Origin: Serratia marcescens
Lineage (GTDB): Bacteria; Pseudomonadota; Gammaproteobacteria; Enterobacterales; Enterobacteriaceae
Assembly: GCF_001902635.1 (NCBI RefSeq)
Contig: NZ_MJAO01000010.1
Coordinates: 1 to 64,000 of the forward strand
Length of the DNA stretch: 64,000 nucleotides
Reading direction: 5' to 3'
Made by a program: the position numbers and the translations under genes. Shown here one piece after another: positions 8,813 to 17,360 of this stretch; position 1 is the stretch's first letter, and every line of letters starts with the position of its first letter. The notes below the pieces were generated by a model that had not been told where the DNA came from, made no database searches, and saw only the letters and a program-made list of their open reading frames with translations.

Positions 8813-11272
8813 ATGGCAAAGGATGAATTTACCTGCGGCCCGTTGGACGTTGCCATTATTGGCATGAGCGGCCGTTTTTCCGGTGCGGAGTCAGTGCCGG
8901 AGTGGTGGGACAAACTGTTGGCAGGCGAGGCGCTTACCCAGCCGACATGCACTGCAGATGACAGCGGGAACCCTTGGATCAGGCTGCGCAATATGATTGC
9001 CGATCCCTATGACTTCGATGCGGCATTCTTCAATATTCCGCCCGGCGAAGCCCTGTTGATGGATCCACAGCAACGGGTGTTTCTGGAGTGCTGTTACAAC
9101 GCGCTCGAGCATGCGGGCTATATTCCCACGCAGCTTAAGCGGGTCGGCGTCTATGGAGCGGCCTATGCCAATAACTATTTTATCGACCGCGTTTATCCGT
9201 ACCTGAAGAAGAGCGGAGATCGCCGCTATCTACAGGCGCAGATTGGCAACGAAAAGGATTACCTGTGCGCCCAGGTTGCCTACAAGCTGGGGTTTACCGG
9301 ACCGGCGGTGAGCGTACAGACCGCTTGTTCCAGCTCGTTGGTGGCGGCGCATCTGGCGTGTGAAGGACTATTGGCTTTTCAAGCCGATGTTGCGTTGGCA
9401 GGTGGCGTCACCCTGGGCTTTTTACAGGCGGATGGCTACAGTCCGCAAGGCGATAAGTTGGTGTCGCAAGACGGACACTGCGCCCCTTTTAGCGCCGACG
9501 CGACCGGCACCGTATACAGCAGTGGTGCGGGCGTGGTGGTGCTGAAACGTCTCGAGGATGCGCTGCGCGATCGGGACAGGGTGTATGCGGTGATCAAGGG
9601 GGGCGCGGTGAATAACGACGGCGCGCGCCGATTGGGGTTTGTCGCCCCCAGCGTTGAGGGGCAGGTGGAGGTGATCAACACGGCGCTTGCCGCCGCCGAA
9701 GTCGCGCCGACCGATATCGCACTGATCGAAACGCACGGTACCGGCACCCCGTTGGGCGATGAGATTGAGTTGGAAGCGCTGTATCGGGTTTTCGCACCGG
9801 CATGCGCGCCGCACAGCATTCAGCTGGGTGCGGTCAAAGCCAACCTGGGGCATTTGGGGGTCGCTTCCGGTATCGTCAGCTTAATGAAAACCGCACTGAC
9901 GCTGCATACCGGCGTAGTTCCCTCGCAGATCAACCTGGTACATAAGCATAAAAGGCTGTTGCAGCCGAGCTCGCCATTTTATCTCAGTGATTTAGTGACA
10001 TCTGTACCGCAAACGAAACGGATTCATGCTGCCGTCAGTTCATTCGGGCTGGGGGGGACCAACGCACAGTTGATTTTGCAAAACTGGTGTGAGACGCCTG
10101 CACAAGCGGCGCAATGTAATGAGCGGCGCCTGTTTTTCTTTAGCGCCAAAACGGCATCGGCACTTAGACAACAGCTGGATGTTCATCACCATGCGCTGGC
10201 GACCTATGCCGAGGAAGATAAGGATCGCGTCGCCTACACGCTCGCGCAGCGTCGGGCGCATTTTCCGTATCGCTGCGCGTTGGCAGCGCACAGCCTGGCG
10301 GCGTTGTGCGCAAGTCTGGCGGAGCGGCGGCATGCCGACATGCCTTTTACGCCCATCAGTGCGGAAAACACCGTGGTGTTCCTCTATCCGGATCGGGACG
10401 ATGCGCTGGAGAGTACCATGGCATACCTGCTTGCTCGTCAACCTGACTTGTGCAGTCGGCACCAGCGCTTATCCCACGACGTTGCGCAAATCTGCGTGCC
10501 GGCAGATTGGACACCCGCGTTGCGCCAGTTTATCCAGCAGGTGAGCCTTAGCGAATGGCTGATCGGACAAGGGATCTCGCCGGCGCAACACATCGGCTAC
10601 CAGACGGGCGCAGCGGCGGCGCAGTATGTTGCGCGCACCCTATCACTGGATAACGCCGTTCAGCAGGTGATCGCGGCTGAGACGACACCGGGACAGATGT
10701 TAGCCGACAACAGCGACCTGCGTGAAACATTGGCCAATCTGGCGCTGACAGCGGGAACGCTGATGCTGGAAATCGGTCGTGCGGGGACGTTTTCCGCGTT
10801 GTATCACCAGCATGCGCAGTGGGTGGGGCAAACGGTGTTTTTCCCCGTGCTGGATACGGATACGCCTGAGGATGTTTTGCCGTTGTTGGCGGCGCTGTGG
10901 CAGCGAGGTGCAACGGTTCGCTTACCGGAAATGCATACCGCGCAGACTATCGGTTTACCCGGTTATTCGTTTGATCGCATCCGGTACGAAATTCAGGCCA
11001 GCGAAACGGAAGAAAGTGCGACGTTGCCGGTGAGTTATTTATCAGTCAGCGATTTTGTGGAAAAAACCTGGCGTTCGTTGTTATGCATTGATCGTTATGA
11101 CGAACAAACGGTCATTTTCGAATACGGTGCGACCTCGATGCACATTATTTCTTTCGTCAATAGCTGCAACCACATTTATAAAATCGGACTGTCCGCTGCA
11201 GATATCTATGCCAGACCTGGTATCCGCGAGCACAGTGAATATATCTCCGAATGTGTTGATGATGTTTTATAG
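8813..11272 (+). CDS. clbO: ClbO, KS-(degenerate AT)-T polyketide synthase
   Basis: A ketosynthase fills residues 1 to about 430 with a full Cys-His-His set (TACSSS, ETHGTGT, KANLGHLG). It is followed by a shortened acyltransferase-like stretch in which the usual GHSxGE nucleophile motif reads GYQTGA, so the AT is presumably dead and malonyl units come from a separate AT. A carrier domain closes the protein (EYGATSMHIISF, Ser near the C-terminus). I chose the ATG at 8813 (819 aa) because AAGGA lies 7 nt upstream. An in-frame ATG at 8780, overlapping the clbN stop, would add 11 residues and is possible. The domain set fits ClbO. Confidence 0.9.
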   Translation: MAKDEFTCGPLDVAIIGMSGRFSGAESVPEWWDKLLAGEALTQPTCTADDSGNPWIRLRNMIADPYDFDAAFFNIPPGEALLMDPQQRVFLECCYNALEHAGYIPTQLKRVGVYGAAYANNYFIDRVYPYLKKSGDRRYLQAQIGNEKDYLCAQVAYKLGFTGPAVSVQTACSSSLVAAHLACEGLLAFQADVALAGGVTLGFLQADGYSPQGDKLVSQDGHCAPFSADATGTVYSSGAGVVVLKRLEDALRDRDRVYAVIKGGAVNNDGARRLGFVAPSVEGQVEVINTALAAAEVAPTDIALIETHGTGTPLGDEIELEALYRVFAPACAPHSIQLGAVKANLGHLGVASGIVSLMKTALTLHTGVVPSQINLVHKHKRLLQPSSPFYLSDLVTSVPQTKRIHAAVSSFGLGGTNAQLILQNWCETPAQAAQCNERRLFFFSAKTASALRQQLDVHHHALATYAEEDKDRVAYTLAQRRAHFPYRCALAAHSLAALCASLAERRHADMPFTPISAENTVVFLYPDRDDALESTMAYLLARQPDLCSRHQRLSHDVAQICVPADWTPALRQFIQQVSLSEWLIGQGISPAQHIGYQTGAAAAQYVARTLSLDNAVQQVIAAETTPGQMLADNSDLRETLANLALTAGTLMLEIGRAGTFSALYHQHAQWVGQTVFFPVLDTDTPEDVLPLLAALWQRGATVRLPEMHTAQTIGLPGYSFDRIRYEIQASETEESATLPVSYLSVSDFVEKTWRSLLCIDRYDEQTVIFEYGATSMHIISFVNSCNHIYKIGLSAADIYARPGIREHSEYISECVDDVL

Positions 11273-11284
11273 GGCGTTCACAGG

Positions 11285-12799
11285 ATGACAACGATGGGAC
11301 ACATAAAACGTAAAGCGTTATATCGCCTCGCGTGCTGCGTGCTGCTGTTTATTTCTGCCATGGGCGCACTGGCGCAAGAACATGATCCCGTCGGTGCGCA
11401 AGATGAGCGCCTGGCGGCATTAATTCACCAGCGGATGCTGGAGGCCAAGGTTCCGGCGCTTTCCGTGAGTGTGACCATTGCGGGGGCGCGTGAGCGATTT
11501 GTCTACGGTTTTGCCGACGTGGCCGGCAAAAAAGCGAATGCGCTCGACGAGGTGTATGAGCTGGGATCGATGAGTAAGGCGTTCACCGGGCTGGTTTTGC
11601 AATCGCTGATGCGGGAGGGCAAACTCCGTCAGGAGGATGATATCGCTACTTATCTTCCAGATATGCGTTTGAGTTATAAGGGAAAACCTATCACCCTGAC
11701 CGTGGCTGATTTCCTTTATCATACGTCGGGCTTGCCGTTTTCGACACTGGCACGGTTGGAAACGCCTATGCCGGGGATCGCTGTGGCGCAGCAACTGCGC
11801 GACGAGAATTTGCTGTTTGCGCCAGGTACGCAGTTTTACTATGCCTCTGCTAACTATGACGTGTTGGGGGCGGTCATTGAAAAAGTGACGGGAAAAACGT
11901 TTGCAGAGGCCATTGCAGAACGCATCACGCTGCCGCTGGGCATGTCCTCCACCGTGGCGGCGAGTGGCGACGTGACCATCGCCAACAAGGCGAACGGCTA
12001 TAAACTGGGATTCGGCAAACCCGTTCTGTTCTCCGCCCCCCTTGCCCGTAACCATGTTCCTGCCGCCTATATTCATAGCACGCTACCGGATATGGAGATA
12101 TGGATAGATGCATGGTTGCGGAGAAATGCCGTGCCAGCCACGCTGCGTGACGCGATGGATAACAGCTGGCGGGGTAATAGCGATGTCCCTTTCACCGCAG
12201 ACAACCGGATATTATATGCCAGCGGCTGGTTTATCGACCAGAATCAAGGCCCTTACATCAGCCACGGAGGGCAGAATCCGAATTTTTCTTCCTGTATTGC
12301 ATTGCGGCCGGAGCAGCAGATTGGCATTGTTGCGCTGGCAAATATGAATTCGAACCTGATATTGCAACTCTGCGCGGATATCGATAATTATCTGCGTATT
12401 AACAAGTACGCTGACGGTGCCGGTGATGCGATTGCCGCCAGCGACACCCTCTTTACCTACCTCGCGTTGTTGCTGTGTTGCTTGGTGGCGGCGGTGGTGG
12501 TGCGCGTGGCTTACCGTCTTTATCGCGCAACTGTCCGCAGCGCTGGAAAACAGCGGCGCCTACGCCTACGCGTGCGCGACTACGCCATTACCTTGGCGGT
12601 GCCCGTGTTCGTGGCCGCGGTGCTCTGTGCCGCACCGGGCGTATTTTCTCCAGGACTCGACTGGCGTTTTATCCTGCTATGGGGGCCATCGAGCGTGTTG
12701 GCGGTGCCAATCGGGATTGTTCTGTTGGCTTTCGTCTTGACATTAAATCATCAAATTAAACGAATTTTATTACACAGCAAGGAGCGGGGTGATGAGTAA
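11285..12799 (+). CDS. clbP: ClbP, periplasmic serine peptidase that activates precolibactin
   Basis: A 504-residue protein of the class C beta-lactamase/D-peptidase family. An N-terminal signal segment (about residues 11-30) leads to a periplasmic catalytic domain with Ser95-Met-Ser-Lys98 (SxxK) and Tyr186 in YASAN. These match the catalytic residues and numbering reported for E. coli ClbP. Three hydrophobic helices at the C-terminus (about 390-500) anchor it in the inner membrane. It cleaves the N-acyl-D-Asn cap from precolibactin, releasing the active genotoxin. The start at 11285 gives exactly the expected numbering. It lies 12 nt after clbO and overlaps clbQ by 8 nt. Confidence 0.96.
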   Translation: MTTMGHIKRKALYRLACCVLLFISAMGALAQEHDPVGAQDERLAALIHQRMLEAKVPALSVSVTIAGARERFVYGFADVAGKKANALDEVYELGSMSKAFTGLVLQSLMREGKLRQEDDIATYLPDMRLSYKGKPITLTVADFLYHTSGLPFSTLARLETPMPGIAVAQQLRDENLLFAPGTQFYYASANYDVLGAVIEKVTGKTFAEAIAERITLPLGMSSTVAASGDVTIANKANGYKLGFGKPVLFSAPLARNHVPAAYIHSTLPDMEIWIDAWLRRNAVPATLRDAMDNSWRGNSDVPFTADNRILYASGWFIDQNQGPYISHGGQNPNFSSCIALRPEQQIGIVALANMNSNLILQLCADIDNYLRINKYADGAGDAIAASDTLFTYLALLLCCLVAAVVVRVAYRLYRATVRSAGKQRRLRLRVRDYAITLAVPVFVAAVLCAAPGVFSPGLDWRFILLWGPSSVLAVPIGIVLLAFVLTLNHQIKRILLHSKERGDE

Positions 12800-13499
12800 T
12801 ATCAGTTTGTATTGTTTGCCATATTCAGGCGGATCTGCCGCCATGTACTATAAATGGCGTAGCGTGCTGTCGGACAATATCACCTTGCGGCCTTTAGAGC
12901 CTGCGGGGCGGGGTACGAGAATACGCCAGCCGCTATGCCCTACGATGGCGGACGCCGTCGCTGACCTCTATCAGCAATTTGCGAAGCACGATACGGGTGT
13001 GGAGTACGCTATTTTTGGACATAGTCTGGGCAGTATCATGGCTTTCGAATTGGTGCATTATATTCTCGAACATGGGCATGATATGCCACGCGCGCTGTTT
13101 TTTTCCGGCTGCCGCCCGCCCGATAGGGTCTCTCACGAGACAATACTGCATACCTTGCCCGATCAGGCATTTATGGAAGAGATCGCCAAGCTTGGAGGAA
13201 CGCCGGTTGATGTCTTTCGCAATAAAGAGTTAATGGCGATTTTCACACCCATTATCAAAAATGATTATCGGCTCTATGAACAGTATGCCTTTCAGACCAA
13301 AGCACGTACGTTAACCTGCCCGATCGTACTATTTCACGGTGATGGTGACAGCCTGATCATGCAGGATGAATTACCCGCGTGGAAAAAATTCACCACGCAA
13401 GAGACGCGGACTATTATATTTCCTGGTGCCGATCATTTTTTTGTCGATAAACAGTTTGAACAGGTAGTGGATTATGTTAATCAGACGTTGAATCACTAG
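12792..13499 (+). CDS. clbQ: ClbQ, type II thioesterase
   Basis: A 235-residue alpha/beta-hydrolase of the type II thioesterase family. It has LPYSGGSA near the N-terminus, the nucleophile elbow GHSLGS and a C-terminal DHFF His. Such enzymes off-load mis-primed or intermediate chains from carrier domains, and ClbQ is described as doing this for colibactin intermediates. I use the ATG at 12792, inside the clbP stop (ATGAGTAA) with AAGGAGCGGGG upstream. A GTG one codon earlier is the alternative. Confidence 0.93.
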   Translation: MSNISLYCLPYSGGSAAMYYKWRSVLSDNITLRPLEPAGRGTRIRQPLCPTMADAVADLYQQFAKHDTGVEYAIFGHSLGSIMAFELVHYILEHGHDMPRALFFSGCRPPDRVSHETILHTLPDQAFMEEIAKLGGTPVDVFRNKELMAIFTPIIKNDYRLYEQYAFQTKARTLTCPIVLFHGDGDSLIMQDELPAWKKFTTQETRTIIFPGADHFFVDKQFEQVVDYVNQTLNH

Positions 13500-13544
13500 A
13501 AATAGCTGTGTAACCGATTTTTAACTATATAGGGAGTATGGTAT

Positions 13545-14057
13545 ATGGCTGTGCCGGAATCAAAAGATGAGTTAATTAAAGCCATCAACAGTAACTACTC
13601 GTTATTAAATAAGAAACTGGAGTCTATTGCGCCCAAACTTGCCTTTGAATCTCTGTTGGAAGGGCACGCCAAGGGAACTACGATCAGTGTGGCGAATCTG
13701 GTTTCTTATCTGATTGGTTGGGGAGATCTGGTGCTGCACTGGCATGAGCAGGAGGCAAAGGGGGAAACAATCGTTTTTCCTGAAGAGGGGTATAAATGGA
13801 ATGAGTTAGGGCGTTTGGCACAGAAATTCTACCGCGACTATGGGGACATCACGGAATATGGCGCCTTATTGTTACGGTTAAAGGAAAACAAACAGCAACT
13901 CGTGACTTTGATCGAACAGTTCAGTAACGACGAACTTTACGGTAAGCCTTGGTATAATCAATGGACGCGAGGACGCATGATTCAATTTAATACTGCATCA
14001 CCTTATAAAAATGCTACCGGAAGAATAAATAAGCTGAAAAAACAATTGGCTATATGA
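13545..14057 (+). CDS. clbS: ClbS, colibactin self-resistance protein
   Basis: A 170-residue small helical protein of the DinB-like/ClbS-DfsB family. The sequence resembles what I recall of E. coli ClbS across most of its length (for example LLEGHAKGTTISVANLVSYL). ClbS protects the producer by hydrolysing the cyclopropane warhead of colibactin. It has its own AGGGAG ribosome-binding site 45 nt after clbQ. It is the last gene of the cluster on this side. In pks islands the regulator clbR and PPTase clbA sit at the opposite end and are outside the window. Confidence 0.95.
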   Translation: MAVPESKDELIKAINSNYSLLNKKLESIAPKLAFESLLEGHAKGTTISVANLVSYLIGWGDLVLHWHEQEAKGETIVFPEEGYKWNELGRLAQKFYRDYGDITEYGALLLRLKENKQQLVTLIEQFSNDELYGKPWYNQWTRGRMIQFNTASPYKNATGRINKLKKQLAI

Positions 14058-14337
14058 TTAGGCTGGGGGCTTTGATGGGCCCCGGCTATCTTCAACGGCC
14101 AAGAGATGCGTCGCGCTTAGCGCGCACATGATCAAGCCTTATATTTGAATGGACCGATCCTGGCCATCGGGTTCGGTTTTTCCGCATTAATCATTCCACC
14201 GCTGTTGGTTCTGGCCGTCTTATGCTGCCGCGGAAAAATTTCACGTTGGACAAAGACGTATGCTGGCCATTCCATTATCGAACTGAAATGACCTCAAATC
14301 ACAACACCAGTTGCGCCGTATGTGGAACGAAAGGCAG
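14058..14337. other. Edge of the pks cluster; no intact gene
   Basis: This is a gene-poor join between clbS and the tRNA-Asn terminator. One + strand frame (about 14117-14290) stays open and encodes a hydrophobic tail ending LVLAVLCCRGKISRW. It looks like the C-terminus of a membrane protein, but it has no start and I do not recognise the family. No copy of the tRNA 3' end (attachment repeat) and no integrase are visible, so the exact island edge cannot be placed. Confidence 0.4.
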
Positions 14338-14372
14338 CAAAAAGCCCGCTCGGGTTTCCCTGAGCGGGCTTC
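14338..14372 (-). terminator. Rho-independent terminator of the first tRNA-Asn
   Basis: An inverted repeat (AAGCCCGCTC / GAGCGGGCTT, extended by GGG/CCC around a TTT loop) lies just 3' of the minus-strand tRNA. It is followed on that strand by a run of T. It closely resembles the orphan terminator at 28122-28154. Confidence 0.85.
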
Positions 14373-14380
14373 TCTAAATA

Positions 14381-14456
14381 TGGCTCCTCTGACTGGACTC
14401 GAACCAGTGACATACGGATTAACAGTCCGCCGTTCTACCGACTGAACTACAGAGGA
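14381..14456 (-). tRNA. tRNA-Asn (GTT), copy 1
   Basis: A 76-nt cloverleaf read on the minus strand. It starts TCCTCTGTAGTTCAG, has anticodon GTT in CTGTTAATC, T-arm GGTTCGAGTCC, and an encoded CCA end. It is identical to the copy at 55997-56072, and 17 further bases upstream of the 5' end are also shared. The nac gene next to it suggests the asnV/asnU-type locus of E. coli. tRNA-Asn genes are the known landing sites of pks islands. Confidence 0.98.
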
Positions 14457-14620
14457 ATCGTGTGAACGGGGCGAATAATAGCGGGGTGCTTGCGGCTTGT
14501 AAAGCGCGAAAACGCCTGATGCGTTCGTTTGCTGCAAGATTGCCCAACCTGCTGCTTTTTCTCGCTTTTGTCGATTATCCCGCGCGCAGCGCCGCCGGAT
14601 TGCCCGTTATTTGGGGCAGT

Positions 14621-14637
14621 TGCCTGCCGATGGTGCA
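14621..14637 (+). promoter_or_regulatory. Probable NtrC-binding site of nac
   Basis: A 17-bp element reads TGCCTG-N5-GGTGCA against the NtrC consensus TGCACC-N5-GGTGCA. The right half is perfect and the left half partial. It lies about 85-100 bp upstream of the sigma-54 promoter, the usual distance for an enhancer. Confidence 0.6.
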
Positions 14638-14721
14638 ACGGCTGCCCTGCGCTGTGGCGCGCCGCCCGGCGAACGGCTATTTTCCGCCGTGTATCCCGCT
14701 GCCGTGGCCATTTACCGATTC

Positions 14722-14737
14722 TGGCCCGGATCTTGCT
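14722..14737 (+). promoter_or_regulatory. Sigma-54 promoter of nac
   Basis: TGGCCC-N5-TTGCT fits the -24/-12 consensus TGGCAC-N5-TTGCW, with correct GG/GC spacing. It is placed 60 nt before the nac ATG. Klebsiella nac is transcribed by sigma-54 RNA polymerase under nitrogen limitation, so the site supports both the gene identity and its control. Confidence 0.8.
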
Positions 14738-14796
14738 GCGGTTGCATGACCGAATTTCGGCATTATCAATTTAGTTAGCGGCTCGCTGGAGGCACT

Positions 14797-15720
14797 ATGA
14801 ATTTCAGACGTCTGAAGTACTTCGTGAAAATCGTCGATATCGGCAGCCTGACCCAGGCCGCGGAGGTGTTGCACATCGCCCAGCCGGCGCTCAGCCAACA
14901 GCTGGCGACGCTGGAAGGGGAACTGAAGCAACAGCTGCTGATCCGCACCAAGCGCGGGGTGCAGCCGACCGAGGCCGGCAATATTCTCTATGCCCACGCG
15001 CAGACCATTCTGCGCCAGTGCGAGCAGGCGCAGAGGGCGGTCAACAGCGCCGGGCAGGCGATGAGCGGCCTGGTGTCTCTCGGGTTGGCGTCGGGCAGCA
15101 CCGCGGCGCAGCTGGCGCTGCCGCTGCTGCAGAGCCTGCGCGATCAGCAACCGGGTATCCTGCTCAGCCTGCATGAAAACAGCGGGGTGGCGCTGGCCGG
15201 GCAGGTGGCCAGCCAGACGCTGGATATGGCGATGGTCTACGGCGCCAAAATGCCCACCGGGCTGCACGCCATCGCGTTGATGCGGGAAGATCTCTATCTG
15301 GTGGCGACGCGCGCGGTGCCGCATCCCGGCAACAGCGTCGAGCTGCTGGACGTGGCGCGGCTGAACCTGTTCTTGCCGCGCGAGGGCGATGCGGTGCGCA
15401 ACCAGTTGGAAGAGGCGATGGCGCTGCGCAAGCTGGCGATCAACGTGGTGGGGGAGATCGAATCCTCGGGCGCGCTGAGCGCCGCGATCGCCGGCGGGTT
15501 GGGGGCGACCGTACTGCCGGAGTCGGTCGCGCGCGCGATGATCGGCCCGGCCAAGGCCTGGATGGCACGCATCAATGCGCCGACGATGTCGGTGCCGCTG
15601 TCGCTGTGCATGTCGGGCCAACAGGCGCTGTCCGCCCCGGCGCTGCTGGTGAAAGACCTGTTGCTGTCGATCGCCGGCGACCGCAGCCAGGAGAAACGCG
15701 CGTTGGCGCTGGTGCGTTGA
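14797..15720 (+). CDS. nac: Nac, LysR-type nitrogen assimilation control regulator
   Basis: A 307-residue LysR-family regulator. The winged-helix HTH is at residues 1-60 (LRYFVKIVDIGSLTQAA-like, then QPALSQQ), followed by a substrate-binding-like effector domain. The N-terminal region closely resembles Klebsiella and E. coli Nac. Nac is made under nitrogen limitation and couples sigma-54/NtrC control to sigma-70 genes (hut, put, ure activation; gdh repression). The sigma-54 promoter and NtrC site upstream agree with this. A GGAGG ribosome-binding site precedes the ATG. Confidence 0.93.
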   Translation: MNFRRLKYFVKIVDIGSLTQAAEVLHIAQPALSQQLATLEGELKQQLLIRTKRGVQPTEAGNILYAHAQTILRQCEQAQRAVNSAGQAMSGLVSLGLASGSTAAQLALPLLQSLRDQQPGILLSLHENSGVALAGQVASQTLDMAMVYGAKMPTGLHAIALMREDLYLVATRAVPHPGNSVELLDVARLNLFLPREGDAVRNQLEEAMALRKLAINVVGEIESSGALSAAIAGGLGATVLPESVARAMIGPAKAWMARINAPTMSVPLSLCMSGQQALSAPALLVKDLLLSIAGDRSQEKRALALVR

Positions 15721-15731
15721 GGACTGTAAAC

Positions 15732-15749
15732 GGCCCGCCGCAGCGGGCC
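15732..15749. terminator. Hairpin between convergent nac and amn
   Basis: A 7-bp GC stem (GGCCCGC / GCGGGCC, loop CGCA) lies in the 38-nt gap between the stop codons of convergent nac and amn. T-runs are weak, so termination may be partial or bidirectional. Confidence 0.6.
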
Positions 15750-15758
15750 TGAAGGAGG

Positions 15759-17222
15759 TTACCGGAACGGCGGCTCGTTGAAGGTGCGCAGTTTGCGCGA
15801 GTGCAGGCGATCGCCCTCGGCGCGCAGCAGGTCGATGGCGCAGATGCCGATCTGCAGGTGTTCGGAGATCGCCCCTTCATAGAAGCGGTTGGCCTGGCCC
15901 GGCAGTTTTATTTCGCCGTGCAGCGGCTTGTCGGAGACGCACAGCAGCGTGCCGTAGGGTACCCGGAAGCGGTAACCCTGGGCGGCGATGGTGGCGCTCT
16001 CCATATCCACGGCCACCGCGCGGCTGAGGTTGAAGCGCCGCGCCGAAGCGGAATAGCGCAGCTCCCAGTTGCGATCGTCGGTGGTGACCACGGTGCCGGT
16101 GCGCAGCCGCTGTTTGACCTCTTCACCGGGCATGCCGCTGACCATTTTGGTGGCGTCGTACAGAGCGCGCTGCACCTCGGCGATGCTCGGGATCGGGATA
16201 TCCGGCGGCAGCACCGAATCCAGCACGTGATCGTCGCGCAGGTAGGCGTGGGCCAGCACGTAATCGCCGATCGACTGGCTCTCGCGCAGGCCGCCGCAGT
16301 GGCCGATCATCAACCAGGCGCTCGGGCGCAGCACCGCCAGGTGATCGCAGATGGTTTTGGCGTTGGACGGGCCGACGCCGATGTTGATCAGCGTGATGCC
16401 CTGGCCGGTGCGCGAGATCAGGTGATAGGCCGGCATCTGGTGGTTTTTCCACGCCAGATCGGACACCGCCTGTTCGGGGGCGCTGGTTTCCGGCGTGATA
16501 TAGGTGCCGCCGGCGCTGGAGAGCGCGACGTATGGGCTGGCCGGATCGGCGATCTGCGCGCAGGCCCAGCGCACGAACTCGTCCACATAGCGGGTGTAGT
16601 TGGTGAACAGCACGAACGGCTGGAAATGTTCCACCGGTGTGCCGGTGTAGTGTCGCAGCCGCGCCAGCGAGAAATCCGCGCGCAGCGCATCGAAATGCGA
16701 CAGCGGGAAATGGTTGTCAGTGGCGTGATACAGGCCATCGGCGGTCTCGTCACCGATCTGCGCCAGCTCGGTGGTGGGGAAATGCTGCGCAATGCCGGCG
16801 CTCATCGAGCGATCGAGCGCCAGGCTGGAGCCGTCTATCACATAAGGGAACGGGATCTCCTGCTGCGATGGCGCTACTTCGATATGGGCGGCGTAATCGT
16901 GCTCCAGCATCGTCAGCTGCTCGGCCAGATAGTGGCGGAACAGCTGCGGCCGGGTCACGGTGGTGGTGTAGCTGCCGGGATGGGTGAAGCGGCCGTAGGC
17001 GCGGGTTTTGCTCGGGCCGGACTGCTGCCCGTCCCAGCTGACGCGCAGCTCGGGATACACGAACAGCCCGGCGGCGCGCGCCTGCGCATCCGGCAGGGCA
17101 CCGTGGCTGATAAAGTCGCCGACCGCCTGACGCAGCGCGTCTACCGCGGCGTCATACAAGGCTTCCAGTTGATCGAGTGCCTGCTCGGCGCTGAGGCCGC
17201 TGCGAGGTGGGGCATAGCTCAT
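15759..17222 (-). CDS. amn: AMP nucleosidase
   Basis: A 487-residue protein that matches Amn in length (E. coli 484). It hydrolyses AMP to adenine and ribose-5-phosphate in purine salvage. The N-terminal AMP-nucleosidase regulatory domain covers about 1-180. The C-terminal half is a nucleoside phosphorylase-like fold with LINIGVGPSNAKT and MIGHCGGLRESQ phosphate/ribose motifs and VDMESATIAAQGYR, whose Glu binds ribose. The nac-amn neighbourhood resembles E. coli. The ATG is preceded by GGAGAAAG. Confidence 0.95.
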   Translation of the reverse strand: MSYAPPRSGLSAEQALDQLEALYDAAVDALRQAVGDFISHGALPDAQARAAGLFVYPELRVSWDGQQSGPSKTRAYGRFTHPGSYTTTVTRPQLFRHYLAEQLTMLEHDYAAHIEVAPSQQEIPFPYVIDGSSLALDRSMSAGIAQHFPTTELAQIGDETADGLYHATDNHFPLSHFDALRADFSLARLRHYTGTPVEHFQPFVLFTNYTRYVDEFVRWACAQIADPASPYVALSSAGGTYITPETSAPEQAVSDLAWKNHQMPAYHLISRTGQGITLINIGVGPSNAKTICDHLAVLRPSAWLMIGHCGGLRESQSIGDYVLAHAYLRDDHVLDSVLPPDIPIPSIAEVQRALYDATKMVSGMPGEEVKQRLRTGTVVTTDDRNWELRYSASARRFNLSRAVAVDMESATIAAQGYRFRVPYGTLLCVSDKPLHGEIKLPGQANRFYEGAISEHLQIGICAIDLLRAEGDRLHSRKLRTFNEPPFR

Positions 17223-17318
17223 ACTTTCTCCTTGGATGTCCCGGCTCTGTGGCGGGGTTGCGGCGTTTCATCGTCACAGGTTAGCCGAAGAAGGGCGTAA
17301 AAGCTTGGTCGAAATCAC

Positions 17319-17345
17319 GGGCGCGGCAAAGAAAACGCCGCGCCC
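17319..17345 (-). terminator. Terminator-like hairpin downstream of opgB
   Basis: A perfect 9-bp stem GGGCGCGGC / GCCGCGCCC with a 9-nt loop lies 16 nt past the opgB stop and before amn. On the minus strand it is followed by only a short T-rich stretch, so strength is uncertain. Confidence 0.6.
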
Positions 17346-17360
17346 GTTGGGCACCGGGGA

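Larger units (their letters stand above)
14457..14796. other. Intergenic region between tRNA-Asn and nac
   Basis: The first 17 bases match the leader of the second tRNA-Asn, so they probably belong to its promoter. The rest holds the nac control region, with an NtrC-like site and a sigma-54 promoter annotated separately. No coding region is convincing. The open frames here lack ribosome-binding sites and family features. Confidence 0.6.

Noticed and set aside
14462..14774. Short open frames between tRNA-Asn and nac
   Set aside because: They overlap the NtrC and sigma-54 sites, have no ribosome-binding sites and no family signature.
15801..17300. Long + strand open frame opposite amn (499 codons)
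   Set aside because: It mirrors the amn coding strand in a GC-rich gene, is low-complexity (Gly/Val/Ala/Arg) and lacks a ribosome-binding site. It is a shadow frame.
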